A stretch of DNA of 64,000 bases from Mariniphaga anaerophila (GCF_900129025.1 NZ_FQUM01000009.1:1-64000), one strand, 5' to 3'. Positions 55,124 to 63,430 are shown, counted from the stretch's first letter. Notes: generated by a model from the letters alone, not told the origin. Numbers and translations: made by a program.

Positions 55124-55927
55124 ATGAACTACGAAGGCAACATCATAAAAATGCGTACCGAGCTGGCACAACCGGTAAATTATTTTTTGTATGTGGGAGG
55201 CCGGGAGATCGATATGAACAGCCTGATTGGAAAAGAAATTACCCTGAAGTTCACCGGGCAAATCAACTGTATTTCGTGCGGAAAAATTACCAAAACATCG
55301 TTTAACCAGGGTTTTTGCTACAACTGCCTTCAAACTGCTCCCGAGGCCAGCGAATCGGTAGTGCGCCCGGAGTTGTCGAAATCACAATTTGGCATTGCCC
55401 GCGATTTGGAATGGGCAAAAAAAAACGACCTGATTGAGCACATTGTTTACATGGCAGTAACCAGCGGGCTCAAAGTTGGGGTTACCCGCTGCCATCAAAT
55501 ACCTACGCGCTGGATCGACCAGGGCGCCAGCTTTGCCATTCAGCTTGCTAAAACTCCCAACCGCCACATTGCCGGAATTATTGAAGTTTTTCTGAAAAAA
55601 TATTTTGCCGACCGAACCAACTGGCAAGCCATGTTAAAAAGCGAAGGAAATACAGATATAAACCTTCAGGAAGAAAAGAAAAACGCGTTGCATTTTCTGC
55701 CTGCAGAACTGCAAAAATACTACTGCAACGACAATACAATTACAACCATAGAATATCCATTATCTGCCCCGCCGGAAAAAGTAAAAAGCGTTGGATTCGA
55801 TAAAACACCTGAAATTTCAGGAACGCTGAAAGGCATCAAAGGGCAGTACCTCATTTTCGAAAACAACACCGTTTTAAATATCCGAAAACACAACGGGTAT
55901 TATTTGAAAATTCAGGCATCCGGATGA
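55124..55927 (+). CDS. DUF2797 protein with zinc-ribbon-like Cys motif
   Basis: 267 residues, cytoplasmic. Family features are the Cys pairs in CISCGK and CYNC (about residues 46-70, a probable zinc site), a segment RDLEWAKKNDLIEHIVYMAV, and the conserved VGVTRCHQIPTRWIDQGA. The function of DUF2797 is not known to me. The pattern suggests nucleic-acid or small-molecule binding. An internal ATG at 55151 is an alternative start with little effect on the domain. Confidence 0.88.
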   Translation: MNYEGNIIKMRTELAQPVNYFLYVGGREIDMNSLIGKEITLKFTGQINCISCGKITKTSFNQGFCYNCLQTAPEASESVVRPELSKSQFGIARDLEWAKKNDLIEHIVYMAVTSGLKVGVTRCHQIPTRWIDQGASFAIQLAKTPNRHIAGIIEVFLKKYFADRTNWQAMLKSEGNTDINLQEEKKNALHFLPAELQKYYCNDNTITTIEYPLSAPPEKVKSVGFDKTPEISGTLKGIKGQYLIFENNTVLNIRKHNGYYLKIQASG

Positions 55928-56091
55928 ATTCGGGTAAATCATGTAAATCGAAATAAGCTGTTTATTAAAATAACTGGTTTTTTGATATTTACCTGATAAT
56001 TCTTTTTTTTGTCCAAAATAAAAATTGCTTTCTTTGCCTAAAGAAAAGATTGTGAGGTATTCTTCTGAAAAACCATCAAAAGTATTGACAA

Positions 56092-57111
56092 ATGGAAAAC
56101 ATTGAGTGGCAAAACTTGGGATTCGGTTACCGTAAAACCGATTACAATATCCGCTGTTATTACCGCAACGGAGAGTGGGGCGAGCTTGAAACCAGTTCGT
56201 CAGACATCATAAACCTGCACATGGCAGCCACTGCGCTCCATTACGGGCAGGAAGCCTTTGAAGGACTGAAAGCGTTCAAAGGAAAAGACGGTAAAATTAG
56301 GGTTTTCAGAATGGATGAAAACGCCAAACGCCTGCAGAATTCCTGCGACGGAATTTTAATGCCTCAGCTTCCGGTGGAAAAATTTATGGAAGCAGTAAGA
56401 ATGGCCATTAAAATGAATAAACATTTTGTTCCGCCTTACGAAAGCGGCGCTGCACTGTACATTCGTCCGTTACTGATTGGCACAGGCCCGCAAATTGGCG
56501 TTAAGGCTGCCGACGAATTTTTGTTCATCGTATTTGTAATGCCCGTTGGCCCTTACTTCCCTGAAGGTTTTAAACCAACCGACCTGGTAATTATTCGCGG
56601 ACAGGATCGTGCCGCACCGCAGGGAACAGGCAAGTACAAAGTAGGTGGAAATTACGCCGCCAGCATGGGCGCCGGTAAACTGGCCAAGAAAAAAGGCTTT
56701 TCGGCCGTGCTTTACCTCGACAGCAAAGAGAAAAAATACATCGACGAATGCGGCCCTGCCAACTTCTTCGGAATAAAAAATAAAACATACGTTACCCCGC
56801 TTTCCGAATCAATTCTGCCTTCTATTACCAACAAAAGCTTGATGATGCTGGCCGAAGAACTGGGATTGAAAGTGGAACGCAGAAAGGTACCTTACGAAGA
56901 ACTGGCTACTTTTGAAGAAGTAGGTGCTTGTGGTACCGCAGCCGTTATTTCTCCGGTAAAAGGTGTTTACGATGCCGACAACGACAAATGGTTTAAATAC
57001 GGCGATCAGAAAGAAGCCGGCGAATGGTCAACCAAATTATACAACAAACTGCGCTCAATACAATACGGCGATGAGCCCGACAAATTTAAATGGGTGGAAG
57101 TTGTCGAATAA
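56092..57111 (+). CDS. ilvE: Branched-chain amino acid aminotransferase
   Basis: 339 residues. A fold-type IV PLP enzyme: the substrate-side ALHYGQEAFEGLKAFKG, the Schiff-base Lys in GTGKYKVGGNYAAS, and the signature EKKYIDECGPANFFG. It exchanges amino groups between Leu/Ile/Val and 2-oxoglutarate in the cytoplasm. It is monocistronic, with a rho-independent terminator 36 bp downstream. A near-consensus -7 box (TTTCTTTG, about 56030) lies about 55 bp upstream. Confidence 0.96.
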   Translation: MENIEWQNLGFGYRKTDYNIRCYYRNGEWGELETSSSDIINLHMAATALHYGQEAFEGLKAFKGKDGKIRVFRMDENAKRLQNSCDGILMPQLPVEKFMEAVRMAIKMNKHFVPPYESGAALYIRPLLIGTGPQIGVKAADEFLFIVFVMPVGPYFPEGFKPTDLVIIRGQDRAAPQGTGKYKVGGNYAASMGAGKLAKKKGFSAVLYLDSKEKKYIDECGPANFFGIKNKTYVTPLSESILPSITNKSLMMLAEELGLKVERRKVPYEELATFEEVGACGTAAVISPVKGVYDADNDKWFKYGDQKEAGEWSTKLYNKLRSIQYGDEPDKFKWVEVVE

Positions 57112-57146
57112 ACCCACAGTTTTCGACACGTTGAAATAATATTTAA

Positions 57147-57175
57147 AAGCTTCGGTAAACCCGGAGCTTTTTTTT
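57147..57175 (+). terminator. Rho-independent terminator of ilvE
   Basis: AAGCTTCGG and CCGGAGCTT form a 9-bp stem with one T-G pair and a 5-base loop, followed by eight T residues in total. Confidence 0.9.
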
Positions 57176-57180
57176 GGTTA

Positions 57181-57210
57181 ATTCTGTAACATCCGGGGCA
57201 CTCGTTCGTC
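57181..57210 (+). promoter_or_regulatory. Putative ECF-type promoter of the sigma/anti-sigma operon
   Basis: ATTCTGTAAC at 57181-57190, a 16-bp gap, then CGTC at 57207-57210. The same ATTCTGTAAC with CGTC 17 bp later precedes the beta-barrel gene at 58953. GTAAC -35 and CGTC -10 elements are classical for ECF sigma factors, so the encoded sigma factor probably transcribes its own operon. Confidence 0.6.
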
Positions 57211-57241
57211 ATATGCTATGAACAATGTTCGCAAATAGCCA

Positions 57242-57727
57242 ATGACAGTAAACGAATACAACGAGGCAATCGACTTATACTCTGACAGTCTGTACCGGTT
57301 TGTGCTGAAAAGCATAAGAGACACGTACACGACTGAAGACATTGTACAGGACAGCTACGAAAAACTATGGAAAAACATTGAAAATGTTGATGGCGCAAAA
57401 GTAAAAGCGTACTTGTTTACCACTGCCTATCATACCATGATAGACCGTATTCGCAAAGAAAAACGTTCTGCTTACACAGAAGACCTCAACCTGCCCGAAG
57501 AAGGCCGGGAAAACAATTACAGCGACCTGGGTGAGGTTTTAAAAGAAGCCGTAACCCGGTTGCCCGAAATTCAGCGAATGGTTCTGCTGTTGCGCGATTA
57601 CGAAGGATACTCGTACGCAGAAATCGGAAAACTGACCAATTTAAACGAATCGCAGGTAAAAGTCTACATTTATCGTGCGAGGGTATTTTTAAAGAATTAT
57701 ATTGGTAAAATGGAAACGGTGGTTTAA
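57242..57727 (+). CDS. ECF RNA polymerase sigma factor
   Basis: 161 residues. Region 2 includes LYSDSLYRFVLKSIRDTYTT and EDIVQDSYEKLWKNIENV. Region 4 includes LPEIQRMVLLLRDYEGYSYA followed by EIGKLTNLNESQVKVYIYRA. It is not of the FecI/SusC-linked kind; its partners are the membrane protein starting 1 bp after its stop codon and the outer-membrane barrel at 58953. Two matching ECF-like promoters bracket the unit, suggesting a small self-activated envelope response. Confidence 0.94.
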   Translation: MTVNEYNEAIDLYSDSLYRFVLKSIRDTYTTEDIVQDSYEKLWKNIENVDGAKVKAYLFTTAYHTMIDRIRKEKRSAYTEDLNLPEEGRENNYSDLGEVLKEAVTRLPEIQRMVLLLRDYEGYSYAEIGKLTNLNESQVKVYIYRARVFLKNYIGKMETVV

Positions 57728-57728
57728 A

Positions 57729-58775
57729 ATGAAGATTACGAGAAATAATTACGAAGAATACTTTCTGGATTATCTGGAAGGTGAACTGGAAGAAACACTG
57801 GTGGATGATTTTATTGATTTCCTCCGGCAAAACCCCGATCTAAAAGCCGAGCTGGAAATGGTAGCTCCCATAAAAGTTGAAATGGAAAATATTTCCTTTA
57901 AAGGAAAAGAGAAGCTTTACAAAGAAAAATACGACCTAAAAGCAGAATTCGACCATGCAGCAGTTGCCCGCATGGAAGGGGATCTCTCTGAAAAAGATGA
58001 AAAAGAATTCCGGAACTACCTCGCAAAACATCCTGAAAAACAAAAAGAAGCATCCCTTTTTGAAAAGACAAAACTAAAAGCCGACCAATCTATTATTTTC
58101 AGCAAGAAAAAAAGACTCTATCATCGCTCGGGCGGAAAAACAATTTTGCTCTGGGCAACCAGAATTGCTGCGGTTCTCATCCTGGCATTTATTGCGTACC
58201 ATGCAACCGACTTCATTTCCACAGAAAATATTATTCCTGAAAACCAGATTGCAGTTTCGCAAAATGAGACAAACACCGGGCAGGAAAAACCTGTTGCCCA
58301 AAAAGAAACTGAAAAAGAAAAACCGGAAGAACAGGATAAAAACAAAACCACAGAACCTGTAAAAAAAGCAAAGACCAAAACAGAGCCTGTAAAAAGCCTG
58401 CGCGAAAACACAAAAGGACGAATGGAGCACGAAAAAATTGCAGAAGCCCGCATGCCGGTTGAAATCCCCGAAAAACTATCGGGACTAAATGCATCGCTTA
58501 CTGTTCTGCAACCAAATGTTGGTCTGGCTCAAACAAAAACCGTTATTAACGAAGCTCCGGCAAAGTTTGACGACGAGCGCCTGCTGGCAGAAACAATCCG
58601 GGAAAAAACCGGAATTGGCAATCTATCGCTGAACAAAGTAGCCAAAGCCGGACTCACTCTGGTTTCCAATGTTTCTAACGAAAAATTCAGTTACCAGACA
58701 AACTCCAGAGGAGAAATCACCGAATTAAATTACGACTCACGTCTGCTGGCCTTTTCCATTCCTACAAAAAACTAA
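57729..58775 (+). CDS. Membrane anti-sigma-factor-like protein
   Basis: 348 residues from ATG 57729, 1 bp after the sigma stop codon; an in-frame start at 57702 lies inside the sigma gene. The cytoplasmic part has two copies of a short helical motif, YFLDYLEGELEETLVDDFID (11-30) and AVARMEGDLSEKDEKEFRNY (78-97). Each is followed by a segment like FLRQNPDLKAEL, a pattern common in Bacteroidota anti-sigma proteins without a zinc site. One membrane helix lies at about 138-157. The exported part starts with a Lys/Glu-rich low-complexity stretch (about 175-235) and ends in a folded tail. It is the likely anti-sigma factor of the preceding gene. Confidence 0.85.
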   Translation: MKITRNNYEEYFLDYLEGELEETLVDDFIDFLRQNPDLKAELEMVAPIKVEMENISFKGKEKLYKEKYDLKAEFDHAAVARMEGDLSEKDEKEFRNYLAKHPEKQKEASLFEKTKLKADQSIIFSKKKRLYHRSGGKTILLWATRIAAVLILAFIAYHATDFISTENIIPENQIAVSQNETNTGQEKPVAQKETEKEKPEEQDKNKTTEPVKKAKTKTEPVKSLRENTKGRMEHEKIAEARMPVEIPEKLSGLNASLTVLQPNVGLAQTKTVINEAPAKFDDERLLAETIREKTGIGNLSLNKVAKAGLTLVSNVSNEKFSYQTNSRGEITELNYDSRLLAFSIPTKN

Positions 58776-58890
58776 CAGTCGTCTGCACCCTCGTAAATCA
58801 CCGATAAAAATTGATGATTGACTTCACGATGTATTTCCTGTTGCATATCCCGAAGTTATTGTCCACACTTTTTCAGAATTAAATTTTCAT

Positions 58891-58921
58891 ATTCTGTAAC
58901 TTTCTATTACCTCTGCCCGTC
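58891..58921 (+). promoter_or_regulatory. Putative ECF-type promoter of the beta-barrel gene
   Basis: ATTCTGTAAC at 58891-58900, a 17-bp gap, then CGTC at 58918-58921, matching the promoter upstream of the sigma gene. A partly overlapping TAACTTTC (58897-58904) differs from the housekeeping -7 box at one base, so dual use is possible. Confidence 0.6.
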
Positions 58922-58952
58922 TGAATAGCAAAACGTTTAAAAACAGAAAAAA

Positions 58953-59882
58953 ATGAAACAATTAATCAGCTTCGTTTTATGCAGCATACTGGCCATGAAT
59001 CTTTTTGCACAATCTGACACAACAAAAGTTAAGATTGCAAAGAAAAACGTTGTAACCGTTGTTGAAGATGGAAAAACCACACACGTAAAAGTTGGCAACG
59101 ACCGCGGAGTGGAGGTTCTTACAGATGACTGGGGAGATACAACGCATGTGCGGGTTGGCCGCCGTACATTTAAAGTTATTGACGACGGAAACGGCACTTA
59201 CGTAAAAGTGGACAAAGAAGAAAAGCAAAAAAAATGGACCGGAAGTTTTAACCCGCACTGGGCCGGGCTGGAGTTTGGAATGAACATGTACCGTCAAACA
59301 GACTATTCGTTGTACAACCATTTTGGCCCCCTGGTACCGGAAGATTTTATGGATCTGAACTACGGAAAATCCATTACCGTAAACCTGAATTTTGCCGAAT
59401 GGGCTTTTAAAAACGAAGCCAAAACCTTCGGGCTTGTTACAGGGTTGGGTTTAAGTTTTATGGATTTAACTTTTGACCAGCCGATTACCATTACAAAAGC
59501 AGGAGGTGAAGGAATTATTATGCCGGTTAGCCTGGACCCCGACGGACTAAAAAAGACCAAGCTTAGTATATCCTATCTTACGGCTCCACTACTGCTCGAA
59601 GTAAAAACACCACTGCGCATGGGAAGTTCCAGGCTGTACCTTGCCGGAGGAGTAATCGGAGGATTAAACATCGGCTCTCACACCAAATACAAATATCGTA
59701 AGGACAAAGAAAAAGCACGCAGCAACTTCAATCTCAACCAGTTTAAATACGACCTGACCGGACGAATTGGATTTGGCGACTTCTGCATTTTTGTGAACTA
59801 CGGAATGACCCCGCTTTTCAAAAGTGATCGTGGCCCCGAACTGGTGCCGGTTACCTTTGGTTTCTCATTCCCAAACATTTAA
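58953..59882 (+). CDS. Outer-membrane beta-barrel protein with N-terminal hydrophilic repeats
   Basis: 309 residues with a signal peptide (LISFVLCSILAMNLFAQ). Residues about 25-90 contain three short repeats: VVEDGKTTHVKVGN, LTDDWGDTTHVRVGR and IDDGNGTYVKVDKE. They are followed by a barrel with NPHWAGLEFGMNMY, GLVTGLGLSFM, YLAGGVIGGLNIGSHTKYKY and the end LFKSDRGPELVPVTFGFSF. It is paralogous to 49230-50060. It is third in the ECF sigma/anti-sigma cluster and has its own ECF-like promoter, so it is probably the main target or sensor of that system. Confidence 0.88.
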   Translation: MKQLISFVLCSILAMNLFAQSDTTKVKIAKKNVVTVVEDGKTTHVKVGNDRGVEVLTDDWGDTTHVRVGRRTFKVIDDGNGTYVKVDKEEKQKKWTGSFNPHWAGLEFGMNMYRQTDYSLYNHFGPLVPEDFMDLNYGKSITVNLNFAEWAFKNEAKTFGLVTGLGLSFMDLTFDQPITITKAGGEGIIMPVSLDPDGLKKTKLSISYLTAPLLLEVKTPLRMGSSRLYLAGGVIGGLNIGSHTKYKYRKDKEKARSNFNLNQFKYDLTGRIGFGDFCIFVNYGMTPLFKSDRGPELVPVTFGFSFPNI

Positions 59883-59969
59883 CAGAAAACAAAACGATTT
59901 TATAAATCAACACTGTCTCATCCTTCACGAAAACAAAAAACTTTTACTTTTAATGCTCAAAAGCCGGTT

Positions 59970-60572
59970 ATGGATATTTTGAGCATTTTTCCTTTTTTAA
60001 GCTTTCTTTATCTGATTGCGTCAGTTGCCTCCAGAGTTGTTCTTTTGCGCAAAAAAGGAGTTGTGATAAGCGCACAAAACAAAAAAGAACAGCTGAAACT
60101 GCTGCTGCTTTATCCGGTTTTTGCCCTGCTTTTTTTGATTTGGCTGACCGAACTAACAAAACCGCTGTTTCAGTTTTCGTGGTCAGTACTTCCCGAGTTT
60201 CTCACTAAAATTCAAATGAAACACAACATACTGAATAATATCGGGGTAACACTAATTATTACTGCGCTCGTTCTGTGGTCATTTACACTCGTCCATTTCC
60301 GGCATTCTTTACGATTTGGACTCAGCAACAACAACCAGGGACAACTCATCACAAAAGGCGTTTTTTCCTTTTCGCGAAATCCATTTTTCCTTTCCATCGA
60401 CCTTTATTTTGCCGGTCTGGCGCTGTTTTTCCCCAGTATTTTCTTTCTGGTCATGGCTTTGCTAACACTGGTCAGCATTCATTTTTTTATTCTGAAAGAA
60501 GAAAAATTTTTAGAAAAATACTATGGCAAAACTTACCTGGATTACAAGAAAAAAGTAAGGCGGTACTTTTAA
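59970..60572 (+). CDS. ICMT/PEMT-type membrane methyltransferase family protein
   Basis: 200 residues with about four to five membrane helices (ILSIFPFLSFLYLIASVA; LKLLLLYPVFALLFLIWL; NNIGVTLIITALVLWSFTLV; FAGLALFFPSIFFLVMALLT). The C-terminal catalytic pattern is visible: GQLITKGVFSFSRNPFF, then EEKFLEKYYGKTYLDYKKKV, where the RNP and E-x-x-Y segments bind S-adenosylmethionine in the family. Bacterial homologues methylate lipids or unknown acceptors. The gene stands alone, 88 bp after the barrel gene. Confidence 0.88.
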   Translation: MDILSIFPFLSFLYLIASVASRVVLLRKKGVVISAQNKKEQLKLLLLYPVFALLFLIWLTELTKPLFQFSWSVLPEFLTKIQMKHNILNNIGVTLIITALVLWSFTLVHFRHSLRFGLSNNNQGQLITKGVFSFSRNPFFLSIDLYFAGLALFFPSIFFLVMALLTLVSIHFFILKEEKFLEKYYGKTYLDYKKKVRRYF

Positions 60573-60769
60573 ACCAACTCCTCCTTCTATGCTACCTCAA
60601 AAAGCCACATTTCTACTGAAAAAGAAGAACAACATCTCAGCAAATCTATCGGTCACTTGTATAATTAATAGCAGATTGCGTGGCAGTTTCTTGTCAAACC
60701 ACTACACAATTTGAGCGGGCTGAAAACCTTGATATTTTGCACTTTTCCTGCCATTACTTATACAAAACC
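60573..60769. other. Intergenic region between convergent methyltransferase and ExbB-like genes
   Basis: No coding frame or strong hairpin. With the tail region at 60770-60877 it makes a 301-bp space between annotated stop codons. Confidence 0.4.
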
Positions 60770-60877
60770 TCAGTTATTTTTTTTCACTTTAAGACCTTCG
60801 ATTCTTTTCTTGTAATAATCGTTACCACTTAATTCAAAAGCTTTAGTTACATTTTTATAATGTAAGTTTTCGTTTAT
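60770..60877 (-). other. Possible 35-codon extension or small gene after the ExbB-like gene
   Basis: Immediately past the ExbB-like stop codon, the -1 frame reads INENLHYKNVTKAFELSGND and on to a Lys-rich end at 60770. This looks like genuine helical protein sequence. There is no ATG, GTG or TTG in frame near its start. The junction is a run of six A (CTG AAA AAA TAA), where a -1 slip would join the two frames. It may be a frameshifted C-terminus of the ExbB-like protein, a separate small gene with a rare start, or chance. Confidence 0.35.
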
Positions 60878-61227
60878 TTTTTCAGTGCCACTAAAATAAC
60901 GATGAGAACGCGGGCAATTAAAAATGTAAGAAGCCCAACCAGCGGGCCAACCAAAGCCATTTTTAAATGACTTGCAAACATGCTTGGGCTGATATCGCCG
61001 GCAGCCTGAATTTTGTCGAATGCCGAAATCAAACCGATGGTTCTCCCTAAGTAACCCCACGCAATGCAAAACCACGAAATGGAAACGATGAGCGATTTTG
61101 TTTTTTCAAAATCTGCTTTTCCCTGTGTTGCCCGAACAAACAACACAACCATAACAAGCAATAAAATCAGAATTGGATACGTAATATAAACACCTCCGTC
61201 GTTGAGAATTTCAATAAGATGCGACAT
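60874..61227 (-). CDS. MotA/TolQ/ExbB-family proton-channel-like protein, short
   Basis: 117 residues with three membrane helices: VYITYPILILLLVMVVLFVR, SLIVSISWFCIAWGYLGRTI and the last LVGPLVGLLTFLIARVLIVIL. The order short exported end, helix, cytosolic loop (GKADFEKTKS), two helices fits the ExbB/TolQ core, with GLISAFDKIQAAGDISPSMF before the last helix. It is shorter than typical ExbB (about 230), and no exbD-type gene is next to it. Its energising partner is unknown. It may extend through a frameshift into 60770-60877. Confidence 0.85.
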   Translation of the reverse strand: MSHLIEILNDGGVYITYPILILLLVMVVLFVRATQGKADFEKTKSLIVSISWFCIAWGYLGRTIGLISAFDKIQAAGDISPSMFASHLKMALVGPLVGLLTFLIARVLIVILVALKK

Positions 61228-61418
61228 AACTTTGTTTTTTGTGAATACTGAATCGAATGTACAGAATATTTAATACCCAATTTTTTTATTGCGACAGGGT
61301 TACCGATTCCGTTGCTTTTCAACGGATTTAAAGGTATAAAATGAAATTCAACTTAAAAACTGCAAAACATCGCAAAAAACAGTTCATTGGTCTATAAAGA
61401 GCCTGCGATTCAAAGAAA

Positions 61419-62501
61419 ATGCGTAACATTGTTTGTATGAATTTGTTGCGATTTATTAAGGCCAGGTTGGTGCTGGTACACCTGTTGTTGTGGGTAGCCG
61501 TGTGGTTTTTCTTCGTATACTTTTTTAGTTACAACAACGATAATACACGCTACATCCTTTGGTTCTCAAGTCTTTTGCTTCCGCTTACCATGGGCGTTAC
61601 TTATTTTATGGTTTATTTTTTAATTCCGCGATATTTGCTCACAAAAAAATACTGGAAGTTTGGTCTTTACACCTTTTACCTGGTTGTATTTACCTCGTAC
61701 GAAATTGTCTTGTTGCTATACGGTTGTCTTTATTTCCTTCTGAATTTTGATATAACCAATATGCCGCCCATGAGCAAGAATTTTACGTTTGTATTAGTGC
61801 TTGTCATTTTGGTGGTGGGTTTCGTAAGTTTTGCAAGCTTGTTGAATCATAATTTCAAAACACTATCGAAAAACAAGGAACTTCAGAATAAAATTCTGGA
61901 AACGCAACTTCAGCTAAAAGAACAGGAGTTGCATTATTTGAAGCGGCAAATTCATCCGCATTTCCTCTTTAATACTTTGAATACGATTTATGGTTTCGCG
62001 CTAAAACAGTCGGTACAAACTCCCGAAATAATTCTGAAGCTGTCGAACTTGCTCGATTATATATTATACCAGATTGACAAACCACGAGTAAGCTTGAAGG
62101 AAGAAGTGCTGCATATAAAAGAATATATCGATCTGGAAAAAATCCGCTTTAAAGATACGCTGAAAGTAATCTTCCTGTCTGATGAAATTGATGAAAGCAT
62201 TGAAATTGCGCCAATGTTGCTGATTCCCTTTGTTGAGAATGCATTTAAACACGGTAATTTAGTGGATGGTTTCTTGCAGATTAAAATTGAAATCAGGCTT
62301 GTAACCCGGCAACTCCGTTTTGAAATTGCAAATACCTATCTGAACCAGGAAGAAGAGAAGGGCGGCGGAATAGGATTAAAAAATACGGAAAAACGACTGG
62401 AACTGAATTACAAAGGAAGGTATACTTTGAACAGCCGAACAGAGAACAACTGGTATTACAGTAAATTAATTATAACTGAACTAAGGAAGCCAACAGAATG
62501 A
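61419..62501 (+). CDS. LytS/YpdA-type sensor histidine kinase
   Basis: 360 residues; ATG 61437 is an alternative start 6 codons in. Four membrane segments in the first 145 residues (LVLVHLLLWVAVWFFFVYFF; LLPLTMGVTYFMVYFLI; GLYTFYLVVFTSYEIVLLL; FVLVLVILVVGFVSFASLL) precede a coiled coil (KNKELQNKILETQLQLKEQE). The His_kinase box RQIHPHFLFNTLNTIYGFAL and the ATPase motifs FVENAFKHG and GGIGLKNTEKRLEL follow. It autophosphorylates and passes phosphate to the LytTR regulator encoded with a 4-bp overlap. A TAnnTTTG box (TAACTTTG) at 61227-61234 could serve it with a long leader. Confidence 0.95.
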   Translation: MRNIVCMNLLRFIKARLVLVHLLLWVAVWFFFVYFFSYNNDNTRYILWFSSLLLPLTMGVTYFMVYFLIPRYLLTKKYWKFGLYTFYLVVFTSYEIVLLLYGCLYFLLNFDITNMPPMSKNFTFVLVLVILVVGFVSFASLLNHNFKTLSKNKELQNKILETQLQLKEQELHYLKRQIHPHFLFNTLNTIYGFALKQSVQTPEIILKLSNLLDYILYQIDKPRVSLKEEVLHIKEYIDLEKIRFKDTLKVIFLSDEIDESIEIAPMLLIPFVENAFKHGNLVDGFLQIKIEIRLVTRQLRFEIANTYLNQEEEKGGGIGLKNTEKRLELNYKGRYTLNSRTENNWYYSKLIITELRKPTE

Positions 62502-63211
62502 CAACAAAAACCAGGTGTATAATTGTAGATGACGAACCGGTAGCGCGGGAAATCCTCGAAAGCCATATTGCCAAAATTGATACGATTGAAGTTGTGGCAA
62601 GTTGTAAAAATGCGTTGGAGGCTTTCCAGGCGATCGGTACAAAACAGGTTGATCTGATTTTTCTGGACATTAATATGCCCGAAATTTCAGGATTGTCACT
62701 TGCGCGCTCGATTAACAAAAACATTAAAATTATTTTTACTACTGCCTATCGCGAATATGCTGTTGAAGGCTTTGATTTGCAGGCCGTAGATTATTTGTTG
62801 AAGCCAATTTCGCTGGAGCGATTGTTACAAAGTGTAAATAAATACCTGAGCGAAAATACACAGATACAAAATCCTGTTTTTGATGATGCTGAAGACGAAA
62901 AAACGGAATCGTTTTTTGTGCGTTCCGAACGGAAAATGGTGAGGATTAATTTCAGTGAAATTTTGTACATCGAGAGCCTGGCAGACTACATCAAAATATA
63001 CCTTCAGGATAAAAATGTGGTCACGCGTGAAACCATAAGCAGCATTGAAGCCAAATTGCCTCGCCACGATTTTCTTCGGATTCATCGTTCATACATTGTA
63101 GCCAAAAAGTCGATCGATTCTTTTACTTCGGAATACATCGAAATAGGGAAAAAACAATTACCGATAAGCCGTGGGTACAAAGAGCAGGTAATGAAACAAA
63201 TTGAGAATTAA
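62498..63211 (+). CDS. LytTR-family response regulator
   Basis: 237 residues. The receiver domain has acidic IIVDDEPVAR, the phospho-acceptor Asp in VDLIFLDINMPEISGL, the Thr in IIFTTAYREYAVEG and the Lys in DYLLKPISLERLL. The C-terminal LytTR DNA-binding domain has FVRSERKMVRINFSEILYIE and RHDFLRIHRSYIVAKK. The ATG overlaps the kinase stop codon (ATGA), so the pair is translationally coupled. Targets are not evident; the adjacent partial gene downstream is a possibility. Confidence 0.96.
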   Translation: MTTKTRCIIVDDEPVAREILESHIAKIDTIEVVASCKNALEAFQAIGTKQVDLIFLDINMPEISGLSLARSINKNIKIIFTTAYREYAVEGFDLQAVDYLLKPISLERLLQSVNKYLSENTQIQNPVFDDAEDEKTESFFVRSERKMVRINFSEILYIESLADYIKIYLQDKNVVTRETISSIEAKLPRHDFLRIHRSYIVAKKSIDSFTSEYIEIGKKQLPISRGYKEQVMKQIEN

Positions 63212-63253
63212 TATCATGTCAGGCATGATCTTTTGGAAATGGCTGCCGGGTTT

Positions 63254-63306
63254 GTTTCGACTACGCTCAACATAACCCCGGATTGTCAGACTGAGCGGAG
63301 TCAAAG
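63254..63306. repeat. REP-like extragenic palindrome
   Basis: GTTTCGACTACGCTCA at 63254-63269 faces TGAGCGGAGTCAAAG at 63292-63306. The arms match apart from one substitution and one single-base bulge; the loop is 22 nt. Sequences of the type TTCGACT(A/C)CGCTCAG are familiar as repetitive extragenic palindromes in Bacteroidota genomes. It follows the response-regulator stop codon. Confidence 0.65.
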
Positions 63307-63364
63307 TCTTGACTATTTCAATTATTGAAACACAGCGATTCCAGTTCTTCCATTGTTTTTCGTT

Positions 63365-63430
63365 TCATCTGTATAAAATTTTTTGATTTCTGAATGTTCA
63401 AAAAATTTGAAGACATTCAGGAACTCACAT
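63365..63430. repeat. 67-bp repeat, copy B
   Basis: About 94 % identical to 46961-47027, the leader of the EEP-family gene, in the same orientation. Differences are three transitions and one deleted base. The internal dyad becomes TTCAAA-AAA-TTTGAA, a perfect palindrome, so the symmetry is kept. No EEP-like coding follows it. Confidence 0.8.

Noticed and set aside
61227-61234. TAACTTTG box as the promoter of the sensor kinase
   Set aside because: It overlaps the ExbB-like start codon and would leave a leader of about 180 nt; too uncertain to list as a feature, though possible.
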